NCBI RefSeq assembly: GCF_964355755.1
Contig: NC_092670.1
Location: 10,043,201-10,107,200, forward strand
Source: Antedon mediterranea
Lineage: Eukaryota; Echinodermata; Crinoidea; Comatulida; Antedonidae
Length of the DNA: 64,000 bases
Direction: 5' to 3'
Below are positions 10,779-20,869 of the stretch, one piece after another. The position numbers and the translations under genes were made by a program. The notes under the pieces are model-generated. The model made no database searches. It saw only the letters and a program-made list of their open reading frames with translations, and was not told the DNA's origin. Numbering within the stretch: position 1 is the first letter of the stretch; every line of letters begins with the position of its first letter.

Positions 10779-13669
10779 GTGTGTTAATTCATTGTGCATA
10801 TAACTTTTTTCCTACTTGGACCAACATGGTAATTTGACCAATCACTAGGCGATGGATCTTCTGAATTTAATTACTTGTATCGGTAAACTCACTTGCGTTG
10901 TTGCGTCCAAGCTGAAGCGTGGTTCCCACTAGCGCCGCAACACAAGGACGTAACGCAACGAAAGTGAATTGACCAATCACAAGCGATGGCTTATTCGCTT
11001 GTGATTGCTAACTGTCTATAACTTCGCTTGTCATTGGTTAAAACGCTTGCGTTGCGTTTACGTCCTTGCATTACGTTCTAGTGAGAACCAAGCTTTAGTC
11101 TTGGTTCGTACTAGGACGTAACGCAAGGACGTGAATGCAACGCAAGCGAACCGACCAATGATAAGCGACAGTTTCGTATAATTATGATTGGTCAAATTGC
11201 CATACTTTGCTCTTACGTCGTTTCGTCGCGTCCTAGTGGGTTATATGCGGCCGGGGAGCGATATTTCTTTTCCTACATAAGTTGGGGGCCACTCATGAAA
11301 CGTCACAAAATAAACATGACTACTATTCATTAGTCATCATTAAGGTGTGACGTAAGAATTGATCTAACTACAATTCAATAACAACAATACAAATGAAAAC
11401 GCTTTCTGTCGAGCCGTCAAATGGATTAGAATATGAACTTTACATGTCAATGTATCGGGTTCGAATCCCACGAGCAACTTATTTTTACTTTATAGTGAGA
11501 GAAATTATTTAGAGGGCTAGGTTCAGTTATTAGGAAGTAGTTTGGCTATCTTTCACATAAGGGGTTCCCCAAATTATGTACGAAAAGAAAAATCGCGGCC
11601 GGGACGTGTTTCCTCGACATGATTTAGTGGTTTATAGGAGGTCGTCTAGGCGAGGCTCACCGACGAAACGTCAGTCAATCGAATTGATAGAACCGTCTAA
11701 CACAAAATTGAATGATGGAATACGTCACACATGATTGTGTTCAATTTTGGAATGCCATGTTATATTTAATTTTAGTTTGTGCCTTCCATACCTGTCACTT
11801 TCTCTTGATGTAAAAAAGTGAAAATGATCACTCTTTTGTATTCCACTTTTAAAACAATTTACTCTTATAACGAGTGAAATATCCACTCGCTCTGTTTTCA
11901 ATTATGTAGCTGGCCGGCTGATTCGTGTCGCACGAATATTTCAGGCATGGCAGCAGATGGTAATACTCTTTATTTCATTATTATATTGCTGGGTATCTAT
12001 ATTATCAAAATGTAGTTATTTTTTAAGGTGTCTGTCCACGCGACGTCACTGACGTTAATGGCAATGAACATCGACCGATATTTTGCCATCGTGTATCCAC
12101 TGAAATCCATCCGATATCGGACGCCTACCCTGGCACTCACTATCAACATATCAATCTGGATCAGTAAGTACATATTTTATATGGAATTATATCGGACGAA
12201 GACATGGCTAATTTTGAATACCGTTTATTCTTAGCCATTTTGTCCTGGAACCTATACACTCGTCTTAATGGGAGGACAAGTCTGAGGGTAAAGACTATAG
12301 GAACCGTATGTTCACTGTCCACAATTGCTAGTGTTAATTGCTTGTGTGCACTAGTACTATAATAAGTATTCGTGACACTTGTGAATGCGGCATAGTTTGT
12401 TAATAGTTCAACCGTGGCGTACGGTCTAGTTTTTTTAATACTTTGTAATAATTTAGGTTATTGATAGATATAGACAGTATTAGTTTCAAGATTAATTTGA
12501 TAATGAAAAAAGTATTGAATTAGTGTATGAGAGGAATGACACTGACTACAAGCGATGATCGTAATAAGATGGTTATATCAAGATGTCATTAGGTAAAGTG
12601 TGACTGACTATCGACAGTCATCTAGATACAAAAGTCCTAGGTATAGGTGTAATAAGCATGGTGACGATGAAATTATACATTCACATAATATACAGCATCT
12701 AATTTATCACATGTGGAGGGTTAGGGTTAGGTTACTACACTAAATACACATGTGATCTATTCCCAATATTCCTATGATACTTTGGAAATATAGATACAGT
12801 ACCGAGAATCGGCTGGTATAGACCTACTAACCCGAAAGAAAGTTTTCGTTAAATAACCATTTATGCTGTCTTTGATAAAAATAATATTTATAAAATTCCA
12901 ATAAATTTACGTCATGATAAATATAAAATCGTTGTATTATCACGATGTTATTGCTCTTACTGATCATGACGTCATTTGATTGGACGTGTGAAAATATCAT
13001 TTTCATAAAAGGAAGCATAGATGGTTATTCTATATTTCTGGAATAAAAATTGCTATTTATTTAATACTTTTTACATGAATTTTCTTCCATTTAGTTTCAT
13101 CGCTTTTATCGATTCCAATTTCCATATTTTCAACGGTTATGGATTTCAACGGAAGACATTACTGTGTTGAAGAGTTCAACGAACAAGGGTTGTTAGCGCA
13201 CTACATTTACGTTGTGTTCAGTACCTACATAATCCCGCTCTCCGTCCTCGTTGTCTGCAACGTCAACATGTTGCGTCAACTGTGGAAGACGCGGGAACAG
13301 CTCCGAGACACAACATTAAGCCTGCACTCGATACAACAACGAAAGAAAGTTACCAAGATGATACTGCTGGTTGTTGTCTTTTTCTTTATTTGTTGGTTAC
13401 CGATACACGTGATAAATCTGTGGCAAAGACTCGGTAATAGTATCAACAATAACTTGGCCATTTCAAAGCTCAGGATTTTTGCTCTAACACTGGCGTACAG
13501 TAACTCGTGCGTAAACCCATTTGTGTACGCGTTCATGGGCGAGAATTTTCGCGCGTGTTTTAGAAGAGCATTCCCGATGTGTACAAAAGTGAACCGAGTG
13601 AGGAATAGTAGTATGTTATTAAACAACAATCGGACAAGAGAAACACAGGTACAAAAGGACACGGTTTAA
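10434..13669 (+). CDS. KISS1R-like: Kisspeptin-receptor-like class A GPCR (3 coding exons, 351 aa)
   Basis: Exons 10,434-10,778, 12,028-12,163 and 13,095-13,669 join in frame through consensus GT-AG sites to give 351 aa. It is a seven-helix plasma-membrane peptide receptor signalling through G proteins. Seen: N-terminal acidic/Tyr-rich ectodomain with N4 glycosylation sequon; TM1 with N52; TM2 with D80; TM3 Cys107; DRY at 131-133; a YPLKSIRYRTP second loop; Cys184 in ECL2; CWLP at 260-263 in TM6; NPFVY at 301-305 in TM7; a short tail ending TV. The block QVSVHAT...DRY...YPLKS.R.RTP..A closely resembles kisspeptin receptors (GPR54), with galanin and allatostatin-A receptors the next candidates. 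Class A membership is near certain; the ligand is inference. Intron 1 is filled with MITEs. An orphan second copy of exon 3 lies at 46,187. Confidence 0.88.
10806..11242. mobile_element. Cluster of fold-back MITEs in GPCR intron 1
   Basis: Three members of the family seen at 8,098 lie nearly end to end: a decayed one (about 10,806-10,912), a full fold-back (about 10,914-11,093, ends GTGGTTCCCACTAG / CTAGTGAGAACCAAGC) and another (about 11,096-11,242, ends CTTGGTTCGTACTAGGACG / CGTCCTAGTGG). Each contains the ACGCAACGCAAG / CTTGCGTTGCGT inner arms around a GACCAATCACAAGCGA-type centre. Confidence 0.7.
11247..11605. mobile_element. Inverted-repeat element in GPCR intron 1
   Basis: Left arm GCGGCCGGGGAGCGATATTT (about 11,247) and right arm with TCGCGGCCGGG near 11,595 are imperfect inverted repeats about 40 bp long, including TTCTTTTCCTACATAAGTTGG and its complement. 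A B-box-like GGGTTCGAATCCCACG at 11,457-11,472 lies between them and may be a separate SINE relic. It has no coding content. Confidence 0.5.
12028..12163 (+). CDS. KISS1R-like: GPCR exon 2 (residues 116-160)
   Basis: Starts after TTTTTTAAG with VSVHAT and contains the DRY motif (131-133), ICL2 and the first half of TM4. It ends ATCTGGATCA|GTAAGT, leaving one base that forms Ile161 with exon 3. The exon has no counterpart in the second copy of the duplication. Confidence 0.88.
13095..13669 (+). CDS. KISS1R-like: GPCR exon 3 (residues 161-351)
   Basis: The acceptor CTTCCATTTAG precedes 13,095. It encodes the rest of TM4, ECL2 with Cys184, TM5-TM7 and the cytoplasmic tail, ending ACGGTTTAA. The 128-codon open frame antisense to it is a shadow. 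Confidence 0.9.
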
Positions 13670-14634
13670 GCTATAAGATCTTAATACCTTTCCATTTCAC
13701 GGAATGAAATACATCGTTTTAGAAGCAGGTTGAATACAAAAACAGCGACGTTTCCGTTCCAAATAGAATAAGCGTTGAATGCAGAGATTTATTATGTCCT
13801 TCCGTAACCTGCGTACGGTACCATACTGAATAACGGCAAGTCGATTTTAATACTTTTTAATATATATATATATGTATATATTAAAAAAAATGGCAACTAT
13901 TAATAATATCTTAAACTATCATCAATTTTTTTCTGACGAAGGAATAGTGTTTGCAGGCTCATAGGCCTAATTCTTGGTGATTCTTCATTTTCGCTTATTT
14001 TATTTTGCATTACCATTGCGATCCAATAGTGGCCGTATTATATTCACACAATTGAGATATTTCCCTAGTGTTTAATAAAATTATTATCACATTCACAATA
14101 TAACTTTATAAAATTGTGTGTAACGTCTCTGTCTACGGGTGACATGTCAACCACAAAATCCCGTGATTACGTTTCTATAATATATTTTTCCTGACAACTA
14201 TTAAAATGAACAAAGTGCACCTTTTATAACATTCTGATGACCTGTTTGCAGTAGGCTCTACTTTTGAATGAGCGCACTTGAGTGGTGTTAAAGACTACAA
14301 TACAGTATCTTTAACTTCAACATGTGCGTGCTCTAAGCGATCGCATTACACTGTTTGTGTCGGACAATTACTCCGCGAAAAATATGTACAGGCTGTACGC
14401 GCGCCCTCTCTGAGGAGGATACAGAAGGTATCAGGTCAAGTCAGGTAGGGCTGTTGGTCCCGGTCTGTCTGGGCCTACTTATAGAGGATAATTATAATAA
14501 AAGCAAAATTACCTTATTCTTTTAGTTAGGTGGCCTTGCAATAACTCTAGGCTAGCATAGGCCTACTTTACTTAAGTAAGTTGTATATAGGCCTACACTA
14601 TTCTCAGAGGGGAAGTAGGCCCTACGGTCGCGTC
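13670..14634. other. GPCR 3' region and spacer
   Basis: Probable 3' UTR and intergenic DNA. A TA microsatellite lies at about 13,859-13,882 and candidate AATAAA signals near 14,073. No further gene is seen. Confidence 0.5.
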
Positions 14635-16075
14635 TGAAATCGGTCGCGTTTGAAATCGGTCGCGATAAAATCAACTTCCGGTATTTTGTATGGCGCGCCG
14701 CTAGAGCTATATTTAATTGATATTTTTTAGGAACTAGATTATTTATGTGGATATTTTTTACTTGGTTAATACATATTTATTATCAATCATTAAATTATTT
14801 TTTTTTAATATTTCACAGGTCTCGGAGAAGGACTGCGTCTTTTCAAAATGGCCATTTCTAAAACACGTTTAAATATTATATTAGGCATAATGTTATATTA
14901 GGCATATAATAATTTACCTCTATTTATATGTACTGTTGTAATTAATATATTATTATATAGAGAATATACGTCTGTCGTGTCTTTTATTATGCAAACAATT
15001 ATGTAAAAGAGAACAATTTATTTAAAAACAATAATTTTTACAATATAGCCCGTAAAGCCAGCGTATCCATTTTTATACTTATGCATACTGTGGCAGATTA
15101 TATCATATCCATGTCGTTAACAACATACTATTCGATCACCTTATTTTATTTCTATCCGTTATATGTAGGATAATATTAAGTGTATAATGATTATAGGTCT
15201 TTTGTTATTTAAACTTTGACCCTTGGCTTGTGTTATTTAATTAGTTGTTTTTTAAAAATTTTATTCATTGGACTTGATAATGACTCCATGATGTAGTCGA
15301 AACATCGTTCTTTTTTTAAGCGTTATTTTTCTATTATGTATTTATATTGATTATTGTTGAGGCAAATCACGTGTATATTTTTATTTCTAATGTTTCAAAT
15401 AGTTTTTAGTAAAATGATCATTATATGCGGATGGTTATAAGGCGAGTTACTGAAATAAACCCCCGAATAAGCCATATTGTGGAGATGCGCCTTCTATGAT
15501 CGTGCAGCTGTTTCCCCTAACAATACATTTTATTTTGCTGACGGGGTTTCCCCATTTTTAAAAAACATGCACTTGTTAGTGTTAAATCATGGACAAAACA
15601 CGTACGATCGTTGTCCATGGCGAGGTAAAGATGACGTCTATTACTAATAACCATACGTTTGAAACGTCTATAGGCCTCCTGCATGTGTTTTTGTGAAACG
15701 ATCCAATGAGCTATAGATGCTCGACGCGATTATGAGATCATGTTCATTCATTCATTCATTCTTTATTTAGCCTCTAAAATCGAAATATTAAAACGTAGGT
15801 AACAAAATCAAGACACGTGGAAATCTAAGGAGGCAAGGATAAGCAAAAGCAATTAAAATCGCTGTAGCTCACAGGCTTGCTTATCCATAATAATTCCGAA
15901 TAATACACTGTTTCTATAATTTGACAGTATGATTTATATATAATTTACGTATATACGTCGGCGATAGGCCTACTATAGATTTTAATTTGAATATCTTTTA
16001 TTTCTTCATTTATAATAATCATCCGGCTCGATCCATACAAAATAGCGCGACCGATTTCAAACGCGACCGATTTCA
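14635..16075. mobile_element. 1.4-kb DNA transposon-like element with repeated-motif TIRs
   Basis: The left end reads TGAAATCGGTCGCG twice in tandem (14,635 onward) and the right end is the inverted equivalent, CGCGACCGATTTCA twice (to 16,075). The TIRs are about 35 bp, and the inverted match continues into ATAAAAT / ATTTTGTATGG-like flanks. No transposase reading frame is visible. A LINE 3' tail is nested at 15,739-15,890. The second copy (47,726-52,591) is split by a 3.4-kb insertion. Superfamily unknown. Confidence 0.65.
15739..15890 (-). mobile_element. LINE/SINE 3' tail with (CATT)n, minus strand
   Basis: CATTCATTCATTCATTCTTT followed by a block ending CAGGCTTGCTTATCC. The complement, GGATAAGCAAGCCTG...TTTAAAGGCTAAATAAAGAATGAATG, is present in + orientation at 21,350-21,508, so both are copies of one 3' end with an AATAAA signal and a GAAT/ATGA tail, typical of CR1-like LINE ends. 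The corresponding second copies are at about 52,260-52,405 and 58,325-58,480. Confidence 0.6.
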
Positions 16076-16545
16076 AAAGGCACTCTTTTTCGGGCCTCCG
16101 TCCCTCGTAACCTAAATTAAAACAGCATTACATTGTGAGACTCGGGCACTACCCATTATTGACCATTCAGCCATCTAACCGGATTACAATGCATTGATAT
16201 AACACATTAGTACAATAGCCATAGAGGGCGCTATATAGGATCTACAGTACGACTAGGTGTAGAGAGGCAGACAGTTCGTATTTAGTAAAGGCCTACTTTA
16301 TACCAGGGAGTTGTAACTCCCTGTCTATACTAGAGTGGTATAGGCTATCACAAGTTTATTAATATTTGTTATATGTTTTTAATCAGATTATTTTTTTATT
16401 TCTCTCATTTTTTTACAGCAAAGTCAATGCATGAAGTAAAGGTCAATGGTTACACCATGCTATACATGACATCAAAATACATCTTTATAATAATTAATTG
16501 AGGATCTTTTGTTAGTTGACGTATTATGACACGAAAGTTGTAAAG
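16076..16545. other. GTDC1 5' flank, copy 1
   Basis: Spacer with no recognisable core promoter. It contains an inverted repeat GGGAGTTGTAACTCCC at about 16,306-16,321 and an in-frame upstream ATG at 16,516, ten codons before the preferred GTDC1 start. Confidence 0.45.
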
Positions 16546-16730
16546 ATGTCAAGGGTATTGTTGATTGAGGCGTTCTATGCTGGCTCCCACTCTCAGTTGA
16601 TCGACACTCTTCAGAAAGGCCTAGAAGGATGCGCTGTCAAATACACTTTGCCAGGGAAGAAGTGGCATTGGAGAGCACGGACATCAGCTCTATATTTTTC
16701 CGAAGTAATTTCACCTAGCCAAGAATACAG
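16546..16730 (+). CDS. GTDC1: GTDC1 copy 1 exon A (residues 1-62)
   Basis: N-terminal Rossmann-type start [15 protein letters not shown] with the conserved [15 protein letters not shown] block; donor ATACAG|GTTAAG. Residue 24 is Lys within TLQKGLE; copy 2 reads TLEKGLE. Confidence 0.88.
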
Positions 16731-17529
16731 GTTAAGAGTTGTGCATTATATTTTGACAGCAAAGGTCATAATCTTTATTTTTTTATCAATACCCTTTCTG
16801 TTGTAATAACAGAGGTGCCAACTTCAAAAAGTAAAAATCGAGGAAACAATTTTGAAGATACCCAAACAATAGAGGTTACCATAAAAGTTGGAAAATATTC
16901 ATCGGAATATAATAGAGGGCGCTATTAAAAACAATCATCAGCATTTGCATAATTAAAATATTTTTAAAAATAGTATTGTATTTACCCTATATGCTATATG
17001 TAAAAGTACACCAGATATTCGCCTACCTGGGAAATTCTTTCCCACTTGGGGCAAATCCAATGTATATATATATATCCCGTATCAATAATATAGTACTTGC
17101 TTATAATAGCCGTCTATATTGTCACCATGGCAAAACTGCCCTGATTTCAGGTTTCTCCCAACCATCTGCGCATGCCCCAGACGTCCATATGTCATGCATA
17201 CTAAATCAAGGCGCCCGTAGATGGTTGGTATGTTCAGGTCATTCATTCATTGGCCAGCCCCCTGGGATCGATACTACAATATTAAACAATGGATATGCCA
17301 GAGGTTACCGGACTCTGCAAACTGGGAAAATTTGTTACTAAAATCCAGTTTTACCTATATTTAACAAACAAGCTACTAGTAGAGTACTGTAGTAGTAACC
17401 TAAATATTAAATCATTCATTTAGATGTTTTTTCCATGTAATAATAATAATCTGGAGAAATTGTCCTTATTAGCAGGAAGTAAGAGATGACTCAAAATATC
17501 GGGGAACTGTAATAAACAATATTATACAG

Positions 17530-18640
17530 ATTATTACTTGACAAAGGTGTCCCACGCATTGATATTGTTGCACTGGCCTATAGTCGTGCATTTGATTCCA
17601 TTTCGCACTCTACAATGATTTCCAAACTGAAAAGAACCTATGGAATTGGTGGTTCCATGTTGCCTTGGTTGGAATCATTTTTAACTGAACGTAAGCAACA
17701 AGTTGTTTTTAACGGAAAGATGTCCGGCAAGAGTTGCGTAATATCAGGGGTTCCTCAGGGGTCTGTGCTTGGACCCCTGTTATTTAACATATATGTTAAT
17801 GATCTACATATGCACCTACGTGCAAAACCATATCAATATACAGAGACGACACTTGCATTGCTAAATGTATAATGACGGAGGAAGATAGTTTATCTCTGCA
17901 ACAGGACATTGACACGATCTCCTGGTGGTCAGCACTTAATTCACTTTCCATTAACCCTAATAAATGTCAAGTGCTGTCATTGTCCAGAAAACGAGATCCC
18001 GTTGTTCCATCTTGCATTCTAAATGGACATGAACTCATGAACGTTAATGACATTACGTTACTTGGTGTGGTAATATCCCATAATTTGTCATGGGCACATC
18101 AGGTAGATAATGTAACTTTGAAATGCAATAGGATGTTAGGTTTTATACGATCAATTGCCACAGGTTGTTCTACATCTGTTTTACTTAAACTTTATAAATG
18201 TCTTGTTCTTCCCCATATTCAATATTGCTCCCCTGTTTGGTATCCTTATCGTCAATGTCATATTAATAAGATAGAGAAAATTCAAAGAAGGGCAAGTCGA
18301 TTTATCCTTCATCAACGAATCTTAGATCAGCCATATTCTGACCGATTAACTAGACTGAATTTGATGACAGCTGAATCAAATCGAGATTATTTTACCGTTA
18401 TTTTTGTTACAAATATATTGTATAAATTACAGAATAGTTTTATTTTAAATATGTTGACTATCAATTGTAGGCATTTGGATGTTCTAACTTTTAAACATCT
18501 TGCATCCAAAACTGATAGGAAAGCATTGTATCCCAACCAGATTTATTCGTTTGTGGAATTCACTACCGGTCAATATTAAAGATGCCTTTGTTTGCGGAAG
18601 TTGGGTACAATTTAAAAATTGTTAATGGACCATTTTAAAA
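17530..18640 (+). mobile_element. Dead non-LTR retrotransposon (LINE) RT fragment in GTDC1 intron A-B
   Basis: In three adjoining frames the DNA reads a reverse-transcriptase core: GVPRIDIVALAYSRAFDSIS (motif A region), GVPQGSVLGPLLFNIYVNDL (motif B), then the C-terminal RT region with KCQVLSLSR, TLLGVVISHNLSWAHQV, LYKCLVLPHIQYCSPVWYP and LWNSLPVNIKDA. It is a CR1/Jockey/Rex-type LINE. Broken: the YADD catalytic box reads YTETT, a frame change follows at 17,872, and the motif A Asp seen in copy 2 (VALDYSRAFD) is Ala here. The 5' half of the element is absent. Confidence 0.9.
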
Positions 18641-18865
18641 ACACTATGCCTCTTTAATGTATATAATTATGGTATTAATATTACATATTTACATTGTTTT
18701 ATGTTTTAATGTATGCTTTGAGTGCTGGTGTGGCACACCTTATGACGACAGTGGTCCTTTGACCTCTTTTGCCACTCCTTGGCACACTCAAAGTTTATGT
18801 ATTGTTTTAATGTTGCTAAAATTAGATAAAATAAAATTATTAACTGTTCACTTTTCTTCCCTTAG

Positions 18866-19033
18866 AATTTTGTTTACCAGTTCAGTATTAAATTTAGCAG
18901 AGTTGGTAGCACTGCGACCTGATTTGTCTCGGCTGACCAAGATTGTTTACTTCCATGAAAACCAGCTGGTTTACCCTGTCCGAAAACAAAAAGACAGAGA
19001 TTTTCAATATGGATATAATCAAATAATAACATG
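18866..19033 (+). CDS. GTDC1: GTDC1 copy 1 exon B (residues 62-118)
   Basis: Acceptor TTCTTCCCTTAG. It encodes ILFTSSVLNLAELVALRPDL, KIVYFHENQLVYP and RDFQYGYNQIIT; donor ACATG|GTACTG. The frame is intact here, whereas copy 2 has lost one base in the GYN codons. Confidence 0.9.
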
Positions 19034-19251
19034 GTACTGTACATTTATTGTTAGTTTTTAAATTTATAGTAGGGAATTGAGAAGGATAGCAGGGGTGGAT
19101 CCACGATTTTGAAATATAGGGGTGGGGAGAAGGAGGCTCAGACACAAGCATTTGAGCGTTCGGTAAATACGACCCCTAGATAGTCAGAAAAGGTACTCGC
19201 ACATAAAATTTATGATAAAATGGCACCTCTCACTAATCTAGTTGGCCCGGG

Positions 19252-19330
19252 AGTGTGTTTTTTTTCCAGGACGAACGTGGGCAGAAGTCATGATTTCTGC
19301 CCACGTTCGTCCTGGAAAAAAAAATTACGC
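19252..19330. mobile_element. 79-bp hairpin MITE with 8-bp target duplication
   Basis: Two arms (CCAGGACGAACGTGGGCAGA and its complement, extended by T8/A9 runs) flank a seven-base centre. The insert is bounded by GGCCCGGG at 19,244-19,251 and 19,331-19,338, while copy 2 of the duplication has a single GGCCCGGG at this site, so the empty allele is visible. An 8-bp TSD is typical of hAT-type elements; no transposase is present. Confidence 0.85.
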
Positions 19331-19753
19331 GGCCCGGGAAGGACGTTTGTATCATGCGCAGAAAACAGCAAAACGATCATACTTTTTCTGGCTGGTAAAA
19401 CACAGTGACGTAACATTTTTTGCATATGTTGCGCATGTTCTGTGTGTAGGTAACTGCTGATTGTTTGATCGTACTTTACACAGTGTTGTGTTTTAATGGT
19501 AATTTTAAAGTTGTCATCCTGAATACTTACAGACTATTCCCCTTGATTTTCAGAAAAATCAACAATATTGTTGACGTCCCAAATGCTTATTTTAATCTGC
19601 AGTTATCTTTATCTCTCTTTATTTTGAAAAGTATTTTGCTCAGTCCATAATTTATTCTTCTATCTATGCCCAGATGAGGTCAATATTTATATGCAAAGGA
19701 AAACTTTATACTGTATAAAATTTATTTAATGTTAATTTACATTTTTCTTTTAG

Positions 19754-20119
19754 TTTAACTGCTGACATTGTTTTATTCAACTCAAAATACAACATGGAAT
19801 CTTTCTTGTCATCAATTGGGACATTTTTAAAACTTATGCCTGACTTCCGTCCTAAAGGCCTCGCTGAAAAGATACGACCAAAATCAAAAGTGTTGTATTT
19901 TCCAATAGAATTTCCAATAATGAATGATCCAATAGCAGATGTTATGGAAGGACTGACGTTAGCGGAACAGGCCAGTTCATTACATGAAAGTCAGGAGGTG
20001 TTTGAAAAATCCAAAGACAGGGCTATTAAATCAGGTGTCACCGGAGAACAGACAGTTAGCTGCAGTTCAGTTTTATCACAATTGTCATCCCCATTAAAAA
20101 TAGTATGGGCTCATAGATG
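19754..20119 (+). CDS. GTDC1: GTDC1 copy 1 exon C (residues 118-240)
   Basis: Acceptor TTTCTTTTAG. It encodes [40 protein letters not shown], a low-conservation Ser/Glu-rich linker and IVWAHRW; donor AGATG|GTACAG. The translation is identical to copy 2 as far as I compared. Confidence 0.9.
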
Positions 20120-20165
20120 GTACAGTCCTAGTGCATGTTTTGACTGCATCACTTATTTAGACTGC

Positions 20166-20630
20166 TATAATCATTTGAGTGCTATGCTTATTTAGTCTGC
20201 TATACTTATTGACACTGCTATACTTATTTACAGTGCTGTACTTATTTGACTGCTATACTTATTTGACTGCTATACTTATTTGACTGCTATACTTATTTAC
20301 ACTGCTGTACTTATTTACACTGCTATACTTATTTACACTGCTATACTTATTGACACTGCTGTACTTATTTACACTGCCATACTTATTTACACTGCTGTAC
20401 TTATTTGACTGCTATACTTATTGACACTGCTGTACTTATTTACACTGCTATACTTATTGACACTGCTATACTTATTTACACTGCTGTACTTATTTACACT
20501 GCTATACTTATTGACACTGCTGTACTTATTTACACTGCTGTACTTATTTACACTGCTGTACTTATTTACACTGCTATACTTATTGACACTGCTGTACTTA
20601 TTTACACTGCTGTACTTATTTACACTGTCT
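20166..20630. repeat. 17-18 bp minisatellite in GTDC1 intron C-D, short allele
   Basis: About 26 units of ACTGCTRTACTTATTTAC with TTGAC and TTTGAC variants, beginning about 50 bp after the exon C donor. Because 18 is a multiple of three, all frames stay open; the resulting repetitive 'proteins' are artefacts. The homologous array in copy 2 is about twice as long. Confidence 0.95.
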
Positions 20631-20706
20631 GAATTTTTACTATTTTGTGCCTAGTTTACCTGGATTTTTTAGTAGTGGTACTTATTCACATTTTTTTCTT
20701 TTGTAG

Positions 20707-20816
20707 GGAATACGACAAGAATCCTGACCTTTTTTTTAGAACACTTTATAAACTTCTAGATAGTGGAGAAGACTTCAGGATTTCTGTTCTTGGGGAACAT
20801 TACTAAGAAATTCCAG
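20707..20816 (+). pseudogene. GTDC1: GTDC1 copy 1 exon D with in-frame stop
   Basis: Acceptor TTTTGTAG. It reads EYDKNPDLFFRTLYKLL and ISVLGEHY, then TAA at 20,804-20,806, then EIP. Copy 2 reads SEIP at this point, matching the T/S-D-P/I pattern of homologues, so one C-to-A change explains the stop. EYDKN is also a private change (copy 2 EHDKN, as in vertebrate HRWEHDK). Confidence 0.9.
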
Positions 20817-20869
20817 GTAATTATAAAGTCAGTAGAGGGCAGTGTTAAAAAATATTGTCTGCGATTTAA

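Noticed and set aside
11440-11475. tRNA gene (GGGTTCGAATCCC)
   Set aside because: Only the B-box/T-loop is recognisable; no acceptor stem or anticodon arm can be folded.
13276-13662. 128-codon frame antisense to GPCR exon 3 (also 46,368-46,754)
   Set aside because: Shadow of the real receptor exon, which has motifs and splice sites on the + strand.
16976-17341. 121-codon open frame conserved between the two copies (53,490-53,855)
   Set aside because: Conservation only reflects the recent duplication; composition is not protein-like, no domain is recognised, and ACCATCTGCG / CGTAGATGGT inverted motifs suggest repeat DNA.
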